The notes: a model not told the origin generated them from the sequence alone. A DNA stretch of 64,000 nt from Desulfobulbaceae bacterium (GCA_024637145.1 JAGXFQ010000030.1:43873-107872); one strand, 5' to 3'; positions 20,381 to 30,422 are shown, counted from the stretch's first letter. A program made the numbers and translations.

Positions 20381-21844
20381 GTGCCATCACCCATTGCCAG
20401 TTTGTGGCCCATCACCACGCCGTCTATTTTCATTCTCACCCTGATAGCGGCCATGGTTTTACTCTATTTTGGCCGCGCCCCTGCCCACAACAGCATCAGT
20501 TCTTTTTGCCGGGTCATCAGAAACGGGCTGCGCCTTGCCTCTTTTGCCGTGTTGCGGAGCGAAAAACGTCTCCATATCCGCAACAGAGAAGTCCTTTTGG
20601 CGGCGGGCCTGCTCAGGATGGAGCGCGACATAGAAAAGGAGTTTCAGCGGGTGGAGCGGATTGTCCAGCGCGACATGCAGGGCTACCCATCCTTGCACCG
20701 TAAACTTTCCGAAGAAATCAGCCGCCTCGACCAAGACTATAGTGAAAGCACCGAGGCGCCCCCCACGCCGCCGGTCTGGGTCAATGCCGTGGAGTCCGTG
20801 GCTGATCTAGCCCAGAAAAACGGCGGCGATAGTATGGTGGGTTCCATCCTCAAAGATGTCCACACCACCATTATCAGGCAGCAGCAAACAGCCATGGCGG
20901 CATATAGGGAAAATACCGGCCGGCGCCACAAGATCCTTGGCAGTATGATGCCCTACTGGCGCCGGTTGGCCAAGGTTCTTGAGGAGGTGGGCAGCACTGT
21001 CAATAATCTTGGCGATCGCGCCAAGATTATTGACCAGAAGATGGCGGCCTACGAAGAAATCAGAAGCGACTCGAACAAGGCGGCAATCATTCTGCACTCC
21101 TCATCCTTAACCCAGTTTTTCATTGCTGCTTTCTGGGTCTTGGTGGCCATGGGCGCTATTGTCGTCAATTTCCACCTTATCTCCCTGCCCATGGCGGAAA
21201 TGGTGGGCGGCAGCGCCCACATCGGCGGCTATCCACTCAATGAAATTGCCGCCCTGGTCGTGATTCTCATTGCCACCTTTGCCGGCCTGGCCCTGCTGGA
21301 GGCGTTGCGCATCACCAAATTTTTTCCCGGAATCGGCAGCCTGGACGCCAAAGAGCGCCGGTTTATCGCCCTGGTGGCTGTGGGCTTTCTCTTTGCCATG
21401 GCCGGCATCGAATCCGCCCTGGCCTATATGCGCGATCTGATTGCCGCCAACGATGAGGCCCTGCGCCTCTCCCTTCTCATGGAGTCGGGCGAGACCATGG
21501 ACGTCGCCCGCAGCATCATCCCCACCGTGGCCCAGATGCTGCTTGGCTTCATTCTGCCCTTTGCCCTCACCTTTGCCCTCATTCCCTTTGAGGCCTTTGT
21601 CCATTCCGCCCGCACTGTTTTGGGGTATGGGCTTGAGCTTCTCCTCCGCCTGGGAGCGGGCCTGATCCGCCTGGTGGCCAATCTGGTTCATTATTCAGGA
21701 TCTCTTCTGGTGGCACTCTACGACCTTATTATCTTCCTGCCCCTCTGGGTGGAAAAAAAGCTGCAAGGCCTGGGCCGCCCCCAGGAATCCTCCCACCAGA
21801 AGAACAAAGAGGAGACTAGGGCCAAAGAGGCCAAGGCCCTTTGA
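20381..21844 (+). CDS. Multi-pass membrane protein with central coiled coil, function unknown
   Basis: N-terminal TM, long charged helical region, then several TM helices; GTG start preceded by AGAGGAG. Confidence 0.65.
   Translation: MPSPIASLWPITTPSIFILTLIAAMVLLYFGRAPAHNSISSFCRVIRNGLRLASFAVLRSEKRLHIRNREVLLAAGLLRMERDIEKEFQRVERIVQRDMQGYPSLHRKLSEEISRLDQDYSESTEAPPTPPVWVNAVESVADLAQKNGGDSMVGSILKDVHTTIIRQQQTAMAAYRENTGRRHKILGSMMPYWRRLAKVLEEVGSTVNNLGDRAKIIDQKMAAYEEIRSDSNKAAIILHSSSLTQFFIAAFWVLVAMGAIVVNFHLISLPMAEMVGGSAHIGGYPLNEIAALVVILIATFAGLALLEALRITKFFPGIGSLDAKERRFIALVAVGFLFAMAGIESALAYMRDLIAANDEALRLSLLMESGETMDVARSIIPTVAQMLLGFILPFALTFALIPFEAFVHSARTVLGYGLELLLRLGAGLIRLVANLVHYSGSLLVALYDLIIFLPLWVEKKLQGLGRPQESSHQKNKEETRAKEAKAL
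20999..21034. repeat. Perfect inverted repeat inside CDS (16-bp arms, 4-nt loop)
   Basis: GTCAATAATCTTGGCG-ATCG-CGCCAAGATTATTGAC read directly. Confidence 0.9.
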
Positions 21845-21890
21845 AAAAGCAGCGCCACCCTGAAGAAGGACTGGCCCGGGAAAAAAGGGC

Positions 21891-22565
21891 ATGCATAAAA
21901 TAAAATCCTCTTTGGCCCTGCCGGCCCTTGTCTTTTTTGCCCTCCTCATGCTCAGCGGCTGCAGGGAGCCCCAGCCCCCCCTTAGCCACAGCCAGGGCAT
22001 CTACATGCTGCTGGACACCTCCGACATCTCCGCCTTTGAGCTCAAAAAGGCCCAGGCTCTTAGCAACTATATCCTCGGCTCCCTGAATCCAGCTGATTCT
22101 TTTGCTGTGGCTCCGCTGGGCAGCCAGAGTGTCCAGGAAAAGACGAGCATCCACCAAATTACCTTTGCCAAACGGCCCTCTGTGGCCACCAATCAGAAAA
22201 GGGTCTTTGCCCACAAGGTGGATTCCTTTCTCAAGAAGCGCCCCCAGAGCCCCGGCCCCGACATCGCGGGCGGCCTGCTCCTGGCCGTGGAGTGGCTCAG
22301 TCAGACAAAGGCCGGCAAGAAGAAGATCCTTATCTTTTCCGACATGAAGGAGGAGGGCAGCGCCGGCCCCCCTGGCGAATTGCAGATTCCTCTGCAAGGA
22401 TTTACGGTCATCGCCCTTAATGTCACGACGCTCCGCTCCGACAACACAGATCCGCGCGACTACCTGGACCGCCTCAATGGCTGGCGCCTCCAGGTGGAGA
22501 ATGGCGGCGGCACCTGGCTCCTCATCAATGATCTGACACGACTGGAACCCGTCATCGATCCTTAA
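21891..22565 (+). CDS. Lipoprotein with VWA-like domain
   Basis: LMLSGC lipobox; GIYMLLDTSDISA and KKILIFSDMKEEG fit a VWA-like fold with a degenerate MIDAS. Confidence 0.6.
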   Translation: MHKIKSSLALPALVFFALLMLSGCREPQPPLSHSQGIYMLLDTSDISAFELKKAQALSNYILGSLNPADSFAVAPLGSQSVQEKTSIHQITFAKRPSVATNQKRVFAHKVDSFLKKRPQSPGPDIAGGLLLAVEWLSQTKAGKKKILIFSDMKEEGSAGPPGELQIPLQGFTVIALNVTTLRSDNTDPRDYLDRLNGWRLQVENGGGTWLLINDLTRLEPVIDP

Positions 22566-22586
22566 CAAGGCCCCGGCAACGCCCTG

Positions 22587-22630
22587 AAAAAGAGGACCTG
22601 CACCGGCTAAGCGTTGCAGACCCTCTTTTT
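22587..22630. terminator. Hairpin terminator, possibly bidirectional
   Basis: AAAAAGAGG-AC-CTGCA...TGCAG-AC-CCTCTTTTT. Confidence 0.6.
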
Positions 22631-22720
22631 TAGGGGTACCATCACCAGATACTGCAAAAGATCTTTTCCCACCCCTGCCCGAAAACCAGGCCGGGGTTAT
22701 ATATCAGTTATATCCTTCCT

Positions 22721-23482
22721 ATGCCCTTCACCAGCCCCATCGCCCCCACCAGCTGCTCCGGTTATTGCCAGCGCTGCCGCACCCACCATGTTCTGCCTCA
22801 GGGCAGCAGTGGCGGGCCCGCCCTGGCCCTGCAGGTTGAGCTTGAGAAAAAAGGACGCCTTGATCTGCAGGCTGCCGCGCACCAGGCCAATCCCCTTTAC
22901 CGCCTGGACTATCTCTTTGGCCCGGCCCGAGGCCAGATGTTCGGGGTCATGGAGTTCCGGGCCCCGGACAATAGCCGCGGGGTAATGCGCGCCTTTTCCG
23001 GCCAATATAACGGCAGGTGGCAGGTGGAGGGTTGGGCCCCGCCCCTCTTTGCCGAAGAGGTGTGGCAGCAGACCAATCAGGTCAAGGAACGGCAGATAAA
23101 GGAGCTGAGCCGCACCATTGCGCAGCTTAAGGCCGACATACCCCACCGCCAGGAACTGATCAAGGCGCGGCGCAGCCTTTCACAAGGCCTGATGCAAGAG
23201 TTGCATGCCATCTACCGCCTCACTAATTTCCGCGGCGAGACCAAATCCCTCCCCGAGGTCTTTGCCAGCCAGGGCGGCATTCCCACCGGCACCGGTGACT
23301 GCTGCGCCCCCAAGCTTCTCAACTACGCGGCCCGCCACGCCCTTACCCCCCTTGGCATCAGCGAGTTTTATCTGGGCCGGCCAAACCCCTCCCGGACCAG
23401 GCAGCATGGCCATTTCTATTCATCCTGCCCGGGAAAATGCCAACCCATCCTGGGCTTTCTGCTCTGCGGTCTGGAGCAGTGA
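22721..23482 (+). CDS. N-terminal accessory domain of a long RluA-type pseudouridine synthase, separate ORF
   Basis: GQMFGVMEFRAPDNSRGVMRAFSGQ, GIPTGTGDCCAPKLLNYAARHALTPLGISEFYLG, HGHFYSSCPGKCQPILGFLLCGLEQ. Confidence 0.7.
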   Translation: MPFTSPIAPTSCSGYCQRCRTHHVLPQGSSGGPALALQVELEKKGRLDLQAAAHQANPLYRLDYLFGPARGQMFGVMEFRAPDNSRGVMRAFSGQYNGRWQVEGWAPPLFAEEVWQQTNQVKERQIKELSRTIAQLKADIPHRQELIKARRSLSQGLMQELHAIYRLTNFRGETKSLPEVFASQGGIPTGTGDCCAPKLLNYAARHALTPLGISEFYLGRPNPSRTRQHGHFYSSCPGKCQPILGFLLCGLEQ

Positions 23483-23483
23483 G

Positions 23484-24131
23484 ATGACTGCCGACGGCAG
23501 CCTCGACATCCTGCACCGTGATGACCACCTGGTGGTGGTGAACAAGCCTGGGGGCCTGCTGTCCGTGCCCGGTCGCGGCCCCGACAAACAGGAGTGTGTG
23601 GTCAATCACCTCAAAGAGCTGATTCCCGCCTGCATAGCCCAGCCTGCTGTCCACCGCCTGGACATGGCCACCTCCGGCCTCATGGTGCTGGCCCTGACCG
23701 CCGCCGCCCACGCCGCCCTGTCCCGCCAATTTGCCCAGCGCCAGGTGAGCAAAAAATATATTGCGCTGCTGGCAGGCCTCCCGAAAGGGTGCAGCGGCGA
23801 AAAAATCGAGCTGGCCTTCCGTCTTGACCCGGACAACCGACCTCACCAGGTGTATGACCCGCTCCGCGGCAAAACAGGGGTGACCAGATGGAGTTTGCTC
23901 CGCACAGAGCAGGGCCTGAGCCGGGTGGAGTTCAGCCCCCTCACCGGCCGCACCCACCAGTTACGGCTCCATGCCGCCCATGAGCTGGGCCTCCATTGTC
24001 CCATTGTCGGCGACCCCTTGTACGGCACAGGCCGGGAGGGTGAGCAACTCATGCTCCATGCCACCTTTCTCGCCTTTTTTCATCCAGCCACTGGACAGAG
24101 GCTCTGCTTCACCTCCAGACCGCCCTTTTAA
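23484..24131 (+). CDS. RluA-family pseudouridine synthase catalytic domain
   Basis: HRDDHLVVVNKPGGLLSVPGRG, AVHRLDMATSGLMVLAL, GRTHQLRLHAAHELG; ATG one nt after the stop of the previous ORF. Confidence 0.88.
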   Translation: MTADGSLDILHRDDHLVVVNKPGGLLSVPGRGPDKQECVVNHLKELIPACIAQPAVHRLDMATSGLMVLALTAAAHAALSRQFAQRQVSKKYIALLAGLPKGCSGEKIELAFRLDPDNRPHQVYDPLRGKTGVTRWSLLRTEQGLSRVEFSPLTGRTHQLRLHAAHELGLHCPIVGDPLYGTGREGEQLMLHATFLAFFHPATGQRLCFTSRPPF

Positions 24132-24282
24132 TTTTTTTTTAAAAAGTCACCAAAATTCTGCCCGCCCTTGCTCATAATCGGCATTTCATTGCATGTCCGG
24201 CATCATGAAAAAGCGCCCCAGAGAAAAGGCGATCAGCACTCCAGGCCGCCTCTTAAGGAGAGCCTGCTTTCTTTTTTTTCAT

Positions 24283-24329
24283 CCTAAAGGAGAGCAAGGA
24301 GCCTTAGGTGTTTCTTCTCCTCCTTTAGG
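24283..24329. repeat. Inverted repeat upstream of the CheY-CheC-GGDEF operon
   Basis: CCTAAAGGAG ... CTCCTTTAGG, 10-bp perfect arms. Confidence 0.6.
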
Positions 24330-24477
24330 AGCCATTCCAGCCTCGCTGCTCTTTTTTTCGCTGATTCCGGAGGGATGGACCTTTTTTATCCATATTTGCT
24401 ATTCATCTTTACTTCATTACCTGCTAAGGTACGGTCACAAATTGATATTGCCCTCAGCATTTCCTTAACTGAAGACT

Positions 24478-24843
24478 ATGAAAATACTCATTGTTGACGA
24501 CAGCAAGCTCTCTCGCCTCACCATCCTGAAAAGAATGCCGGCCGCCATCAAGGAGTCGGCCGACATCTGGCAGGGCGCAAACGGTGTTGAGGCCATTGCC
24601 CTGTACAAAGAACATCGACCGGACATTGTCTTTCTCGACCTCACCATGCCGGTCATGGATGGTTTCCAGGCCCTGACCCAGATCAGGGCTTTTGATCAGA
24701 CCTCCAGGGTCCACATCGTCACCGCTGATATCCAGACCAAATCGCAGGAAAAGGTTATGGCTCTGGGGGCCGTTGCTGTGGAGGCCAAACCCATAGACAG
24801 CGCCAGACTGGCCGAAATATTCGCAGCATTACCCACGGGCTAA
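24478..24843 (+). CDS. CheY-like single-domain response regulator
   Basis: KILIVDDSKLSR, DIVFLDLTMPVMDGFQAL receiver motifs. Confidence 0.9.
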   Translation: MKILIVDDSKLSRLTILKRMPAAIKESADIWQGANGVEAIALYKEHRPDIVFLDLTMPVMDGFQALTQIRAFDQTSRVHIVTADIQTKSQEKVMALGAVAVEAKPIDSARLAEIFAALPTG

Positions 24844-24846
24844 TCC

Positions 24847-25455
24847 ATGATCCAGGAAGAACTTCAGGAGGTTCTCAGCGAACTGATCAATATCTCCTTT
24901 GGCACGGCCACGGCCACCATTGCTGAGCTGTTTGATAATTTTGCCACCCTCCATGTTCCGGATATCAGCTTCATCGCTATAGATGATCTCCACAAATTCA
25001 TCCTCAACCACTTCAATTGCCAGCAGGTCTATACCACCACCCAGCAATTCAAGGGCAAATTCCAGGGGGAAATCGTCTTTGCCATGGATCCGCAAAGCGC
25101 CCAGAACATGCAGGGCATTATCTTCAGCGATGAGGATCTTGACGGTGCCGCCCTGCTCAGCCAAGATGAAATCAAGCAGAGCATCCTGGAAATTTCCAAT
25201 ATCCTGGGCTCATCCTGCCTGGGCAAACTGGCCCAGCTCTTAAACACCAATATCACCTTTGCCCCACCGGCCATAGAATTTTCCCAAACCCTGCTCAAAA
25301 CCCCGGCTGAGATGCCCTACCAGCATGTGATTGTGATCAGCACGGTGCTGGATTTCAACGCCATGGAAATCCGCGGCAACCTCTTTATCATGTGCACGGA
25401 TGAGATGTTCAGCTGGCTGGAAAGGGCCTTAGAAGATTATCTGGAAACCCTGTAG
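24847..25455 (+). CDS. CheC/CheX-like phosphatase family protein
   Basis: ELINISFGTATATIAEL and EISNILGSSCLGKLAQLLN match CheC-type helices. Confidence 0.8.
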   Translation: MIQEELQEVLSELINISFGTATATIAELFDNFATLHVPDISFIAIDDLHKFILNHFNCQQVYTTTQQFKGKFQGEIVFAMDPQSAQNMQGIIFSDEDLDGAALLSQDEIKQSILEISNILGSSCLGKLAQLLNTNITFAPPAIEFSQTLLKTPAEMPYQHVIVISTVLDFNAMEIRGNLFIMCTDEMFSWLERALEDYLETL

Positions 25456-26394
25456 ATGCCTGACCAGAAAGCGATCCTTGACACCATTGAAAACGGTATT
25501 CTGGTGGTGACGCCAGATCTGCAGATACGTTTCTGGAACAGATGGCTGACTCTGCAGACCGGCATCAGCAAAGAGGAGGCCGTGGGCCATTTCCTGCCCA
25601 CCCTCTTTCCCGGCACGAGCTTCAACCTCCTGAAACGCAAGGTCAAGATTGCCCTCAAACTCAAATCCTCCACCTTCACCAACTCCTCGGTGGAAAAATT
25701 CATCATCCCCATCAAGCTCCACAATATCACGAAATCCATCTTTCACCATATGCGGCAAGACGTGGTAATCACCCCCCTTGGCGAAGGAGAGGCCAGCATT
25801 ATCATCTACGACACCTCCGCCTTGTTAGAGGCGAAGGCTGTTATCCAGAACCAGCTTCTGGTCATGGAGAAGCAGGCCACCACTGATACCCTCACCGGTT
25901 GCTATAATCGCAAGATGTTTAACGATCTGCTCAAGAGTGAGGTAAAAAAGGCTGACCGCTACCACCATATCTTCTCCCTGATCATCATGGATATCGATAA
26001 TTTCAAGGCAGTCAATGATACCTATGGTCACCTGGCCGGCGATGAGGTCTTAAAGGAGATGGCCACCATTACCGGCTGCACCGTCCGGGAAAGTGATCTT
26101 TTTGCCCGCTGGGGCGGGGAGGAATTCTCCATTTTACTGCCCGAGACCACCCTGGAAGGGGCGGCCATCCTGGCGGACAAAATAAGGCGCACCATTGCCG
26201 CCAATGACTTCAGCAACATAGGCAACCTTACCTGCAGTCTCGGCGTGGCGCAGTACCATAAAACCGAACACCGGGACACCCTGATCAGCAATGCGGACTG
26301 GGCCCTCTATCACGCCAAAAACCATGGCAAGAACCAGGTAGCTGTCTTTGACCAGGGAGAGATACAAACCTGGCCGGGCGCCAACGGGAACTAA
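25456..26394 (+). CDS. PAS-GGDEF diguanylate cyclase
   Basis: N-terminal PAS-like; DTLTGCYNRKMFNDLL, MDIDNFKAVNDTYGHLAGDEVL, ARWGGEEFSILLPET. Confidence 0.93.
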   Translation: MPDQKAILDTIENGILVVTPDLQIRFWNRWLTLQTGISKEEAVGHFLPTLFPGTSFNLLKRKVKIALKLKSSTFTNSSVEKFIIPIKLHNITKSIFHHMRQDVVITPLGEGEASIIIYDTSALLEAKAVIQNQLLVMEKQATTDTLTGCYNRKMFNDLLKSEVKKADRYHHIFSLIIMDIDNFKAVNDTYGHLAGDEVLKEMATITGCTVRESDLFARWGGEEFSILLPETTLEGAAILADKIRRTIAANDFSNIGNLTCSLGVAQYHKTEHRDTLISNADWALYHAKNHGKNQVAVFDQGEIQTWPGANGN

Positions 26395-26404
26395 TTGCCC
26401 CCCT

Positions 26405-27787
26405 TTATATCTCCACCCCATACTCCTTGATCTTACTGAGCAGCGACGGATAGCTCACCTCAAGCATCTCGGCGGCCCGGGAGCGGTTGCCCTGGCACAG
26501 AACCAGGCTTTTGTGGATGAGATTTTTCTCCCACACCTTCTTGGCCTCCTTCAGGGAATAGCCGTCAAAAGGGAGGGCTCCCCCGCCGGCAGCGCCTCCT
26601 TCCTGGAGCAGCGGGAAATTCTCCGCAACCAGGGTCTCGCCCTCCGCCAGCACCAGGGCCCGTTCAATGGTATTTTCCAGTTCACGCACATTGCCGGGCC
26701 ACGGGTATTTCAGCAGCATCTTCATGGCCCCCTTATCGATCCGCACGGCCACTGAGCCCATCCGGTCCCTGAATTTAGCCATGAAATGGTCGCAGAGCAG
26801 AGGGATATCGGCCGGCCGCTGCCGCAATGGCGGCAGCGTGATGGGCAGGACATTGAGTCGATAATAGAGATCCTGCCGGAAACGGCCCTCCGCCACCTCC
26901 CGGCCCAGATCGCGGGCTGTGGCCGCCACCACCCTGACATCAACCCGGATGGCCTGGGAGGCACCCACCGGCCTGATCTCCCCTTCCTGCAGGACCCGGA
27001 GGAGCTTGACCTGGAGCAGCAGAGGCAGGTCCCCTATTTCATCCAAAAAAATAGTGCCCTTGTCCGCCTCTTCAAAAAGCCCCTTTTTGTCACGATCCGC
27101 CCCGGTAAAGGCCCCTTTGACATGGCCGAAGAAAAGGCTCTCCAACAGATTCTCCGGCACGCAGCCACAGTTTTCCACCACCAGGGCTCTCTTGGCCCGA
27201 GCAGAGGCAAAATGGATGGCCTGGGCCACCAGTTCCTTGCCCGTGCCTGACTCGCCGCTGATCAGCACCGTGGTATCAAACCGGGCAACCTTGGCCCCCA
27301 GCCGGAAAACATCACGCATGGCCTTGGAATGGGCCAGCATGGTGCCGAACCGGTATTCATCCTTGACCTGGCTTATCTGCAGCTTGAGGCTGCGATTCTC
27401 CCTCTTCAGATTTTCCCTCTCCTCCGCCTTTTTCAGGGTCAACAGGACCTCATCACCCTTAAAGGGCTTGGAGATGAAATCATAGGCCCCCAGCTTCATG
27501 GCCTCAATGGCAATATCAAGGGTGCCATAGGCGGACATCATAATGACGGTGGCCTCCCCGCGCCGGTTAGCGGAGGCCTGCAGGAAATCCATACCGGTCA
27601 TCCTGGGCATCTTGATATCACAGAGGATAAAATCAAATTGCCGGTGCTGCAGAAGATCGAGCCCTTCCTGACCGTCAGCGCCGGACCGCACCTGATAACC
27701 GGCCTTTTCCAGCATCATGGTGAGCATGTGGCGCATATTGGGCTCATCATCAAGGATGAGGATTTTCTTGCCGCCTTCCTCTCTCAT
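26405..27787 (-). CDS. Sigma-54-dependent NtrC-family response regulator
   Basis: Receiver, GESGTGKELVAQAIH, GAFTGAD, GTIFLDEIGDLPL, C-terminal HTH (SRAAEMLEVSYPSLLSKI). Confidence 0.95.
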   Translation of the reverse strand: MREEGGKKILILDDEPNMRHMLTMMLEKAGYQVRSGADGQEGLDLLQHRQFDFILCDIKMPRMTGMDFLQASANRRGEATVIMMSAYGTLDIAIEAMKLGAYDFISKPFKGDEVLLTLKKAEERENLKRENRSLKLQISQVKDEYRFGTMLAHSKAMRDVFRLGAKVARFDTTVLISGESGTGKELVAQAIHFASARAKRALVVENCGCVPENLLESLFFGHVKGAFTGADRDKKGLFEEADKGTIFLDEIGDLPLLLQVKLLRVLQEGEIRPVGASQAIRVDVRVVAATARDLGREVAEGRFRQDLYYRLNVLPITLPPLRQRPADIPLLCDHFMAKFRDRMGSVAVRIDKGAMKMLLKYPWPGNVRELENTIERALVLAEGETLVAENFPLLQEGGAAGGGALPFDGYSLKEAKKVWEKNLIHKSLVLCQGNRSRAAEMLEVSYPSLLSKIKEYGVEI

Positions 27788-29337
27788 TTTTCTCCATGGG
27801 GGTGCTTATTAGTCTCTGCCGCCGCCAGGGGGAGCAGAACCGTGAAAACAGTGCCGCCCTGGGGCCGCCTGGCGGCCGTAATCTTGCCCTTGGCATTGTC
27901 AATGATCATATAACTGACCGACAGACCAAGGCCCGTACCCTTGCCCGGCTCCTTGGTGGTGAAAAAAGGGTCAAAAAGGGTCTCCACATTTTCCGTGGCA
28001 ATGCCCGGGCCGTTATCCGTGCAGGAGATCACCAGCACCGGCACCTCTGCCTGGCCGGGCTGGAGAGAGGCCGTGGCCGTGGTCGTGGCTATGGTCAGCA
28101 GGCCGGCCGGCTCTGCCCCGTTGGCCTGCACGGCGTCGGCAGCATTCATGATGATATTCAAAAAGACCTGGCGCAGCTTATCTGCTATGGCCTCCACGGC
28201 ATCGTTGTCGGCCCTGAGATCAAGAACAATGGTCATCACCGCCAGCAGGGGCTGGTCTTTGAGGCGATGGTGCATGTCGGTGAGCAGCTCATGGAGATGC
28301 ACCCTGCCCTGCTCCTCATCCCCGCTGCGAGCCAGATCAAGAAGCTGACGGATAATGGTATTAATCCTGTTGATCTCATCAATGGCGCGCCGGATAAAGT
28401 CAAGCCGCTCCCCAGGCGCCAGATTCTCCTGCTGCAAGAGTTCCAGATAGCCCAGGACAATACCCACCGGATTACCTATCTCGTGGGCGATGCCGGCAGA
28501 AAGGCGCCCCACGGAAGCCAGTTTTTCGGCCTGGATCACCTCCTGCTGGGCCCGTATCAAAGAGACATTGGCCTCTTCCAGGGCCACCACCATCTCCTGC
28601 AGCTTCTGGCGATCGGTATTAATGCGGCGCAGCATGCGGTTCAGGGAGGCGGAAAGGGCGCTCACATCATCCCCCTTTCTGTCGCTCAAAAAATAAAAGC
28701 TCGCATCATCCTGATACTCCTCTGCCCGCCTGGCCAGCAACTGCAAGGGTTTGATGAGCAGACCGGCCAGCCGGTGATAGGCGAAAAAGGTGAGAACAGC
28801 CAGATTCAAGGCAAAATAGATGGCAATGAGCCGTTGGCCGGCCAAGAGCTCCTGATAGAGGGGGGCCAGGGCCAGTGCCACGCCCACTCCGGCCAGTTCC
28901 TGCCCCATGGGAACGGGCATGGCCGCCAGAAAATAATCATGGCGTCTGCCGAGCAAACCAAAACTGCTTCCCGAGGCCCCCTTGGTCATGGCCTCGCCAA
29001 AAACAGCCCGCCGGGTCACTTGTTCCAGATCCAGGCGGGCGCTGCTCCCGGGCCGGGAATGGAAGCGGGCCTGGCCTTGGTCATCCAGCACCACCAGATC
29101 CAGGCGGGTCTGGTGGGCCAGGGCCGCAAGTTCCTCAGAGAAGGAGGGGGACATTTTCTTTTCCTGGCCCAGACGATCGGCCAAAAGGGTCACCACCACC
29201 TGGGCCTTGTCCATCTCGACCGTCAGCAGCCGTTTCTGGCTGCTGACGCTGAGCACCACATCAATAAGCAACATGCCGCTGCCGATAAAGAAGGCCAGGG
29301 CCAGGATGGTTTTAATCTGCAGCCGGTGGGAGTGCAC
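27784..29337 (-). CDS. Sensor histidine kinase, partner of the NtrC-type regulator
   Basis: Two TMs, HAMP-like region, [35 protein letters not shown]; overlaps regulator start. Confidence 0.92.
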   Translation of the reverse strand: MHSHRLQIKTILALAFFIGSGMLLIDVVLSVSSQKRLLTVEMDKAQVVVTLLADRLGQEKKMSPSFSEELAALAHQTRLDLVVLDDQGQARFHSRPGSSARLDLEQVTRRAVFGEAMTKGASGSSFGLLGRRHDYFLAAMPVPMGQELAGVGVALALAPLYQELLAGQRLIAIYFALNLAVLTFFAYHRLAGLLIKPLQLLARRAEEYQDDASFYFLSDRKGDDVSALSASLNRMLRRINTDRQKLQEMVVALEEANVSLIRAQQEVIQAEKLASVGRLSAGIAHEIGNPVGIVLGYLELLQQENLAPGERLDFIRRAIDEINRINTIIRQLLDLARSGDEEQGRVHLHELLTDMHHRLKDQPLLAVMTIVLDLRADNDAVEAIADKLRQVFLNIIMNAADAVQANGAEPAGLLTIATTTATASLQPGQAEVPVLVISCTDNGPGIATENVETLFDPFFTTKEPGKGTGLGLSVSYMIIDNAKGKITAARRPQGGTVFTVLLPLAAAETNKHPHGEK

Positions 29338-29366
29338 CTGATCACATCTTCTGGCAAGGGGCCATT

Positions 29367-30422
29367 TTATTTATCTCCGGCCAGAAGTTCACTCAGTTCA
29401 CTGACGGCCATGGCATAACGATTAGAGTGATTCCAGGCCGTAATCGCCTGGAAGTTTGGATACCCGGCCACAAAGCGCATGCCGCCCTGCTCAGCAAGTT
29501 CCAGGCCCACCACGGAGAGCTCCTGGTCGCCTGGCACCGCCGGCAGTTGCCGGCCCTGGACCGCCTCAATCCGGGATCTGCTGACCCGGCCCTTACGGCC
29601 CTTGGCATAGGCTTCTTGCAGATCCTGGGCCTGCAGGGCAGAACCGATTTCAGCATAGAGAGGGGCATCTTGGACCCAGCCAAACTGCTTGAGATAATTG
29701 GCAATAGAGGCCAGGATATCAGGGACATTGTTCCAGACATCCCGCCGACCGTCCTTGTCAAAGTCCACGGCATAGGCACGAAAACTAGAGGGAATGAACT
29801 GGGTCTGACCAAAGGCGCCGCCATAGGAGCCGGGCACGGATTTGGCATCGACCTGGTTCTCCCGGCAGAGCAGAAGAAAATGAATGAGCTGCTTGCGATA
29901 AAAGGCGGCGCGGCGCGGATAGGCATCAAACATGGTGTTTAAGGTCTGCAGCATGTCAAAGCCGCCTGTGTGGGTGCCGAAACGACTCTCAATGGCCCAA
30001 ATGGCCACCACCACCTCACGATCAACCCCTATCTCCTTTTCCACCCGGTCCAGGATCTCTTTGTGCTCCTTGAGTTTCTCCCTGCCCTCCTTGATCACCG
30101 CCTGGGTGATAAAACGTGGATAATACTCAAAATAGGGCTTGGCCTCCCACTGGGAGTCCATGAGGACCAGCACCCTTTTCTTGATGGTCAGGCCACTAAA
30201 GAGTGTGTCCAATTCCTCCTGGCTGAAATGATGCTCGGCGCGCAGCTCAGCAAAGAGCTCCTGATAGCGCTTACTGCTCAGATCAATGGGCTGGCCGTCC
30301 GTGACCAGATCAGCGGCCTTGGGTTTTTCAGGGCCGGCCTGGAGGGAAGCAGGAAGCAGGCAAAAAAGGGTAACCAGGAGGAGGGGGAGACAATTTTTTC
30401 TCAATTCCATGGGCAGGCTCAC
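29367..30422 (-). CDS. Lytic murein transglycosylase (MltB-like)
   Basis: VVVAIWAIESRFGTHTG, GSYGGAFGQTQFIPSSFRAYAVDFDKDGRRD. Confidence 0.9.
   Translation of the reverse strand: MSLPMELRKNCLPLLLVTLFCLLPASLQAGPEKPKAADLVTDGQPIDLSSKRYQELFAELRAEHHFSQEELDTLFSGLTIKKRVLVLMDSQWEAKPYFEYYPRFITQAVIKEGREKLKEHKEILDRVEKEIGVDREVVVAIWAIESRFGTHTGGFDMLQTLNTMFDAYPRRAAFYRKQLIHFLLLCRENQVDAKSVPGSYGGAFGQTQFIPSSFRAYAVDFDKDGRRDVWNNVPDILASIANYLKQFGWVQDAPLYAEIGSALQAQDLQEAYAKGRKGRVSRSRIEAVQGRQLPAVPGDQELSVVGLELAEQGGMRFVAGYPNFQAITAWNHSNRYAMAVSELSELLAGDK

Noticed and set aside
24240-24477. c-di-GMP riboswitch upstream of the GGDEF operon
   Set aside because: The conserved GEMM core (GACGCAAAGC-type) was not found; only a simple inverted repeat is supported.
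27796-29418. 540-aa plus-strand ORF
   Set aside because: Antisense to the sensor histidine kinase; composition typical of a high-GC shadow ORF.
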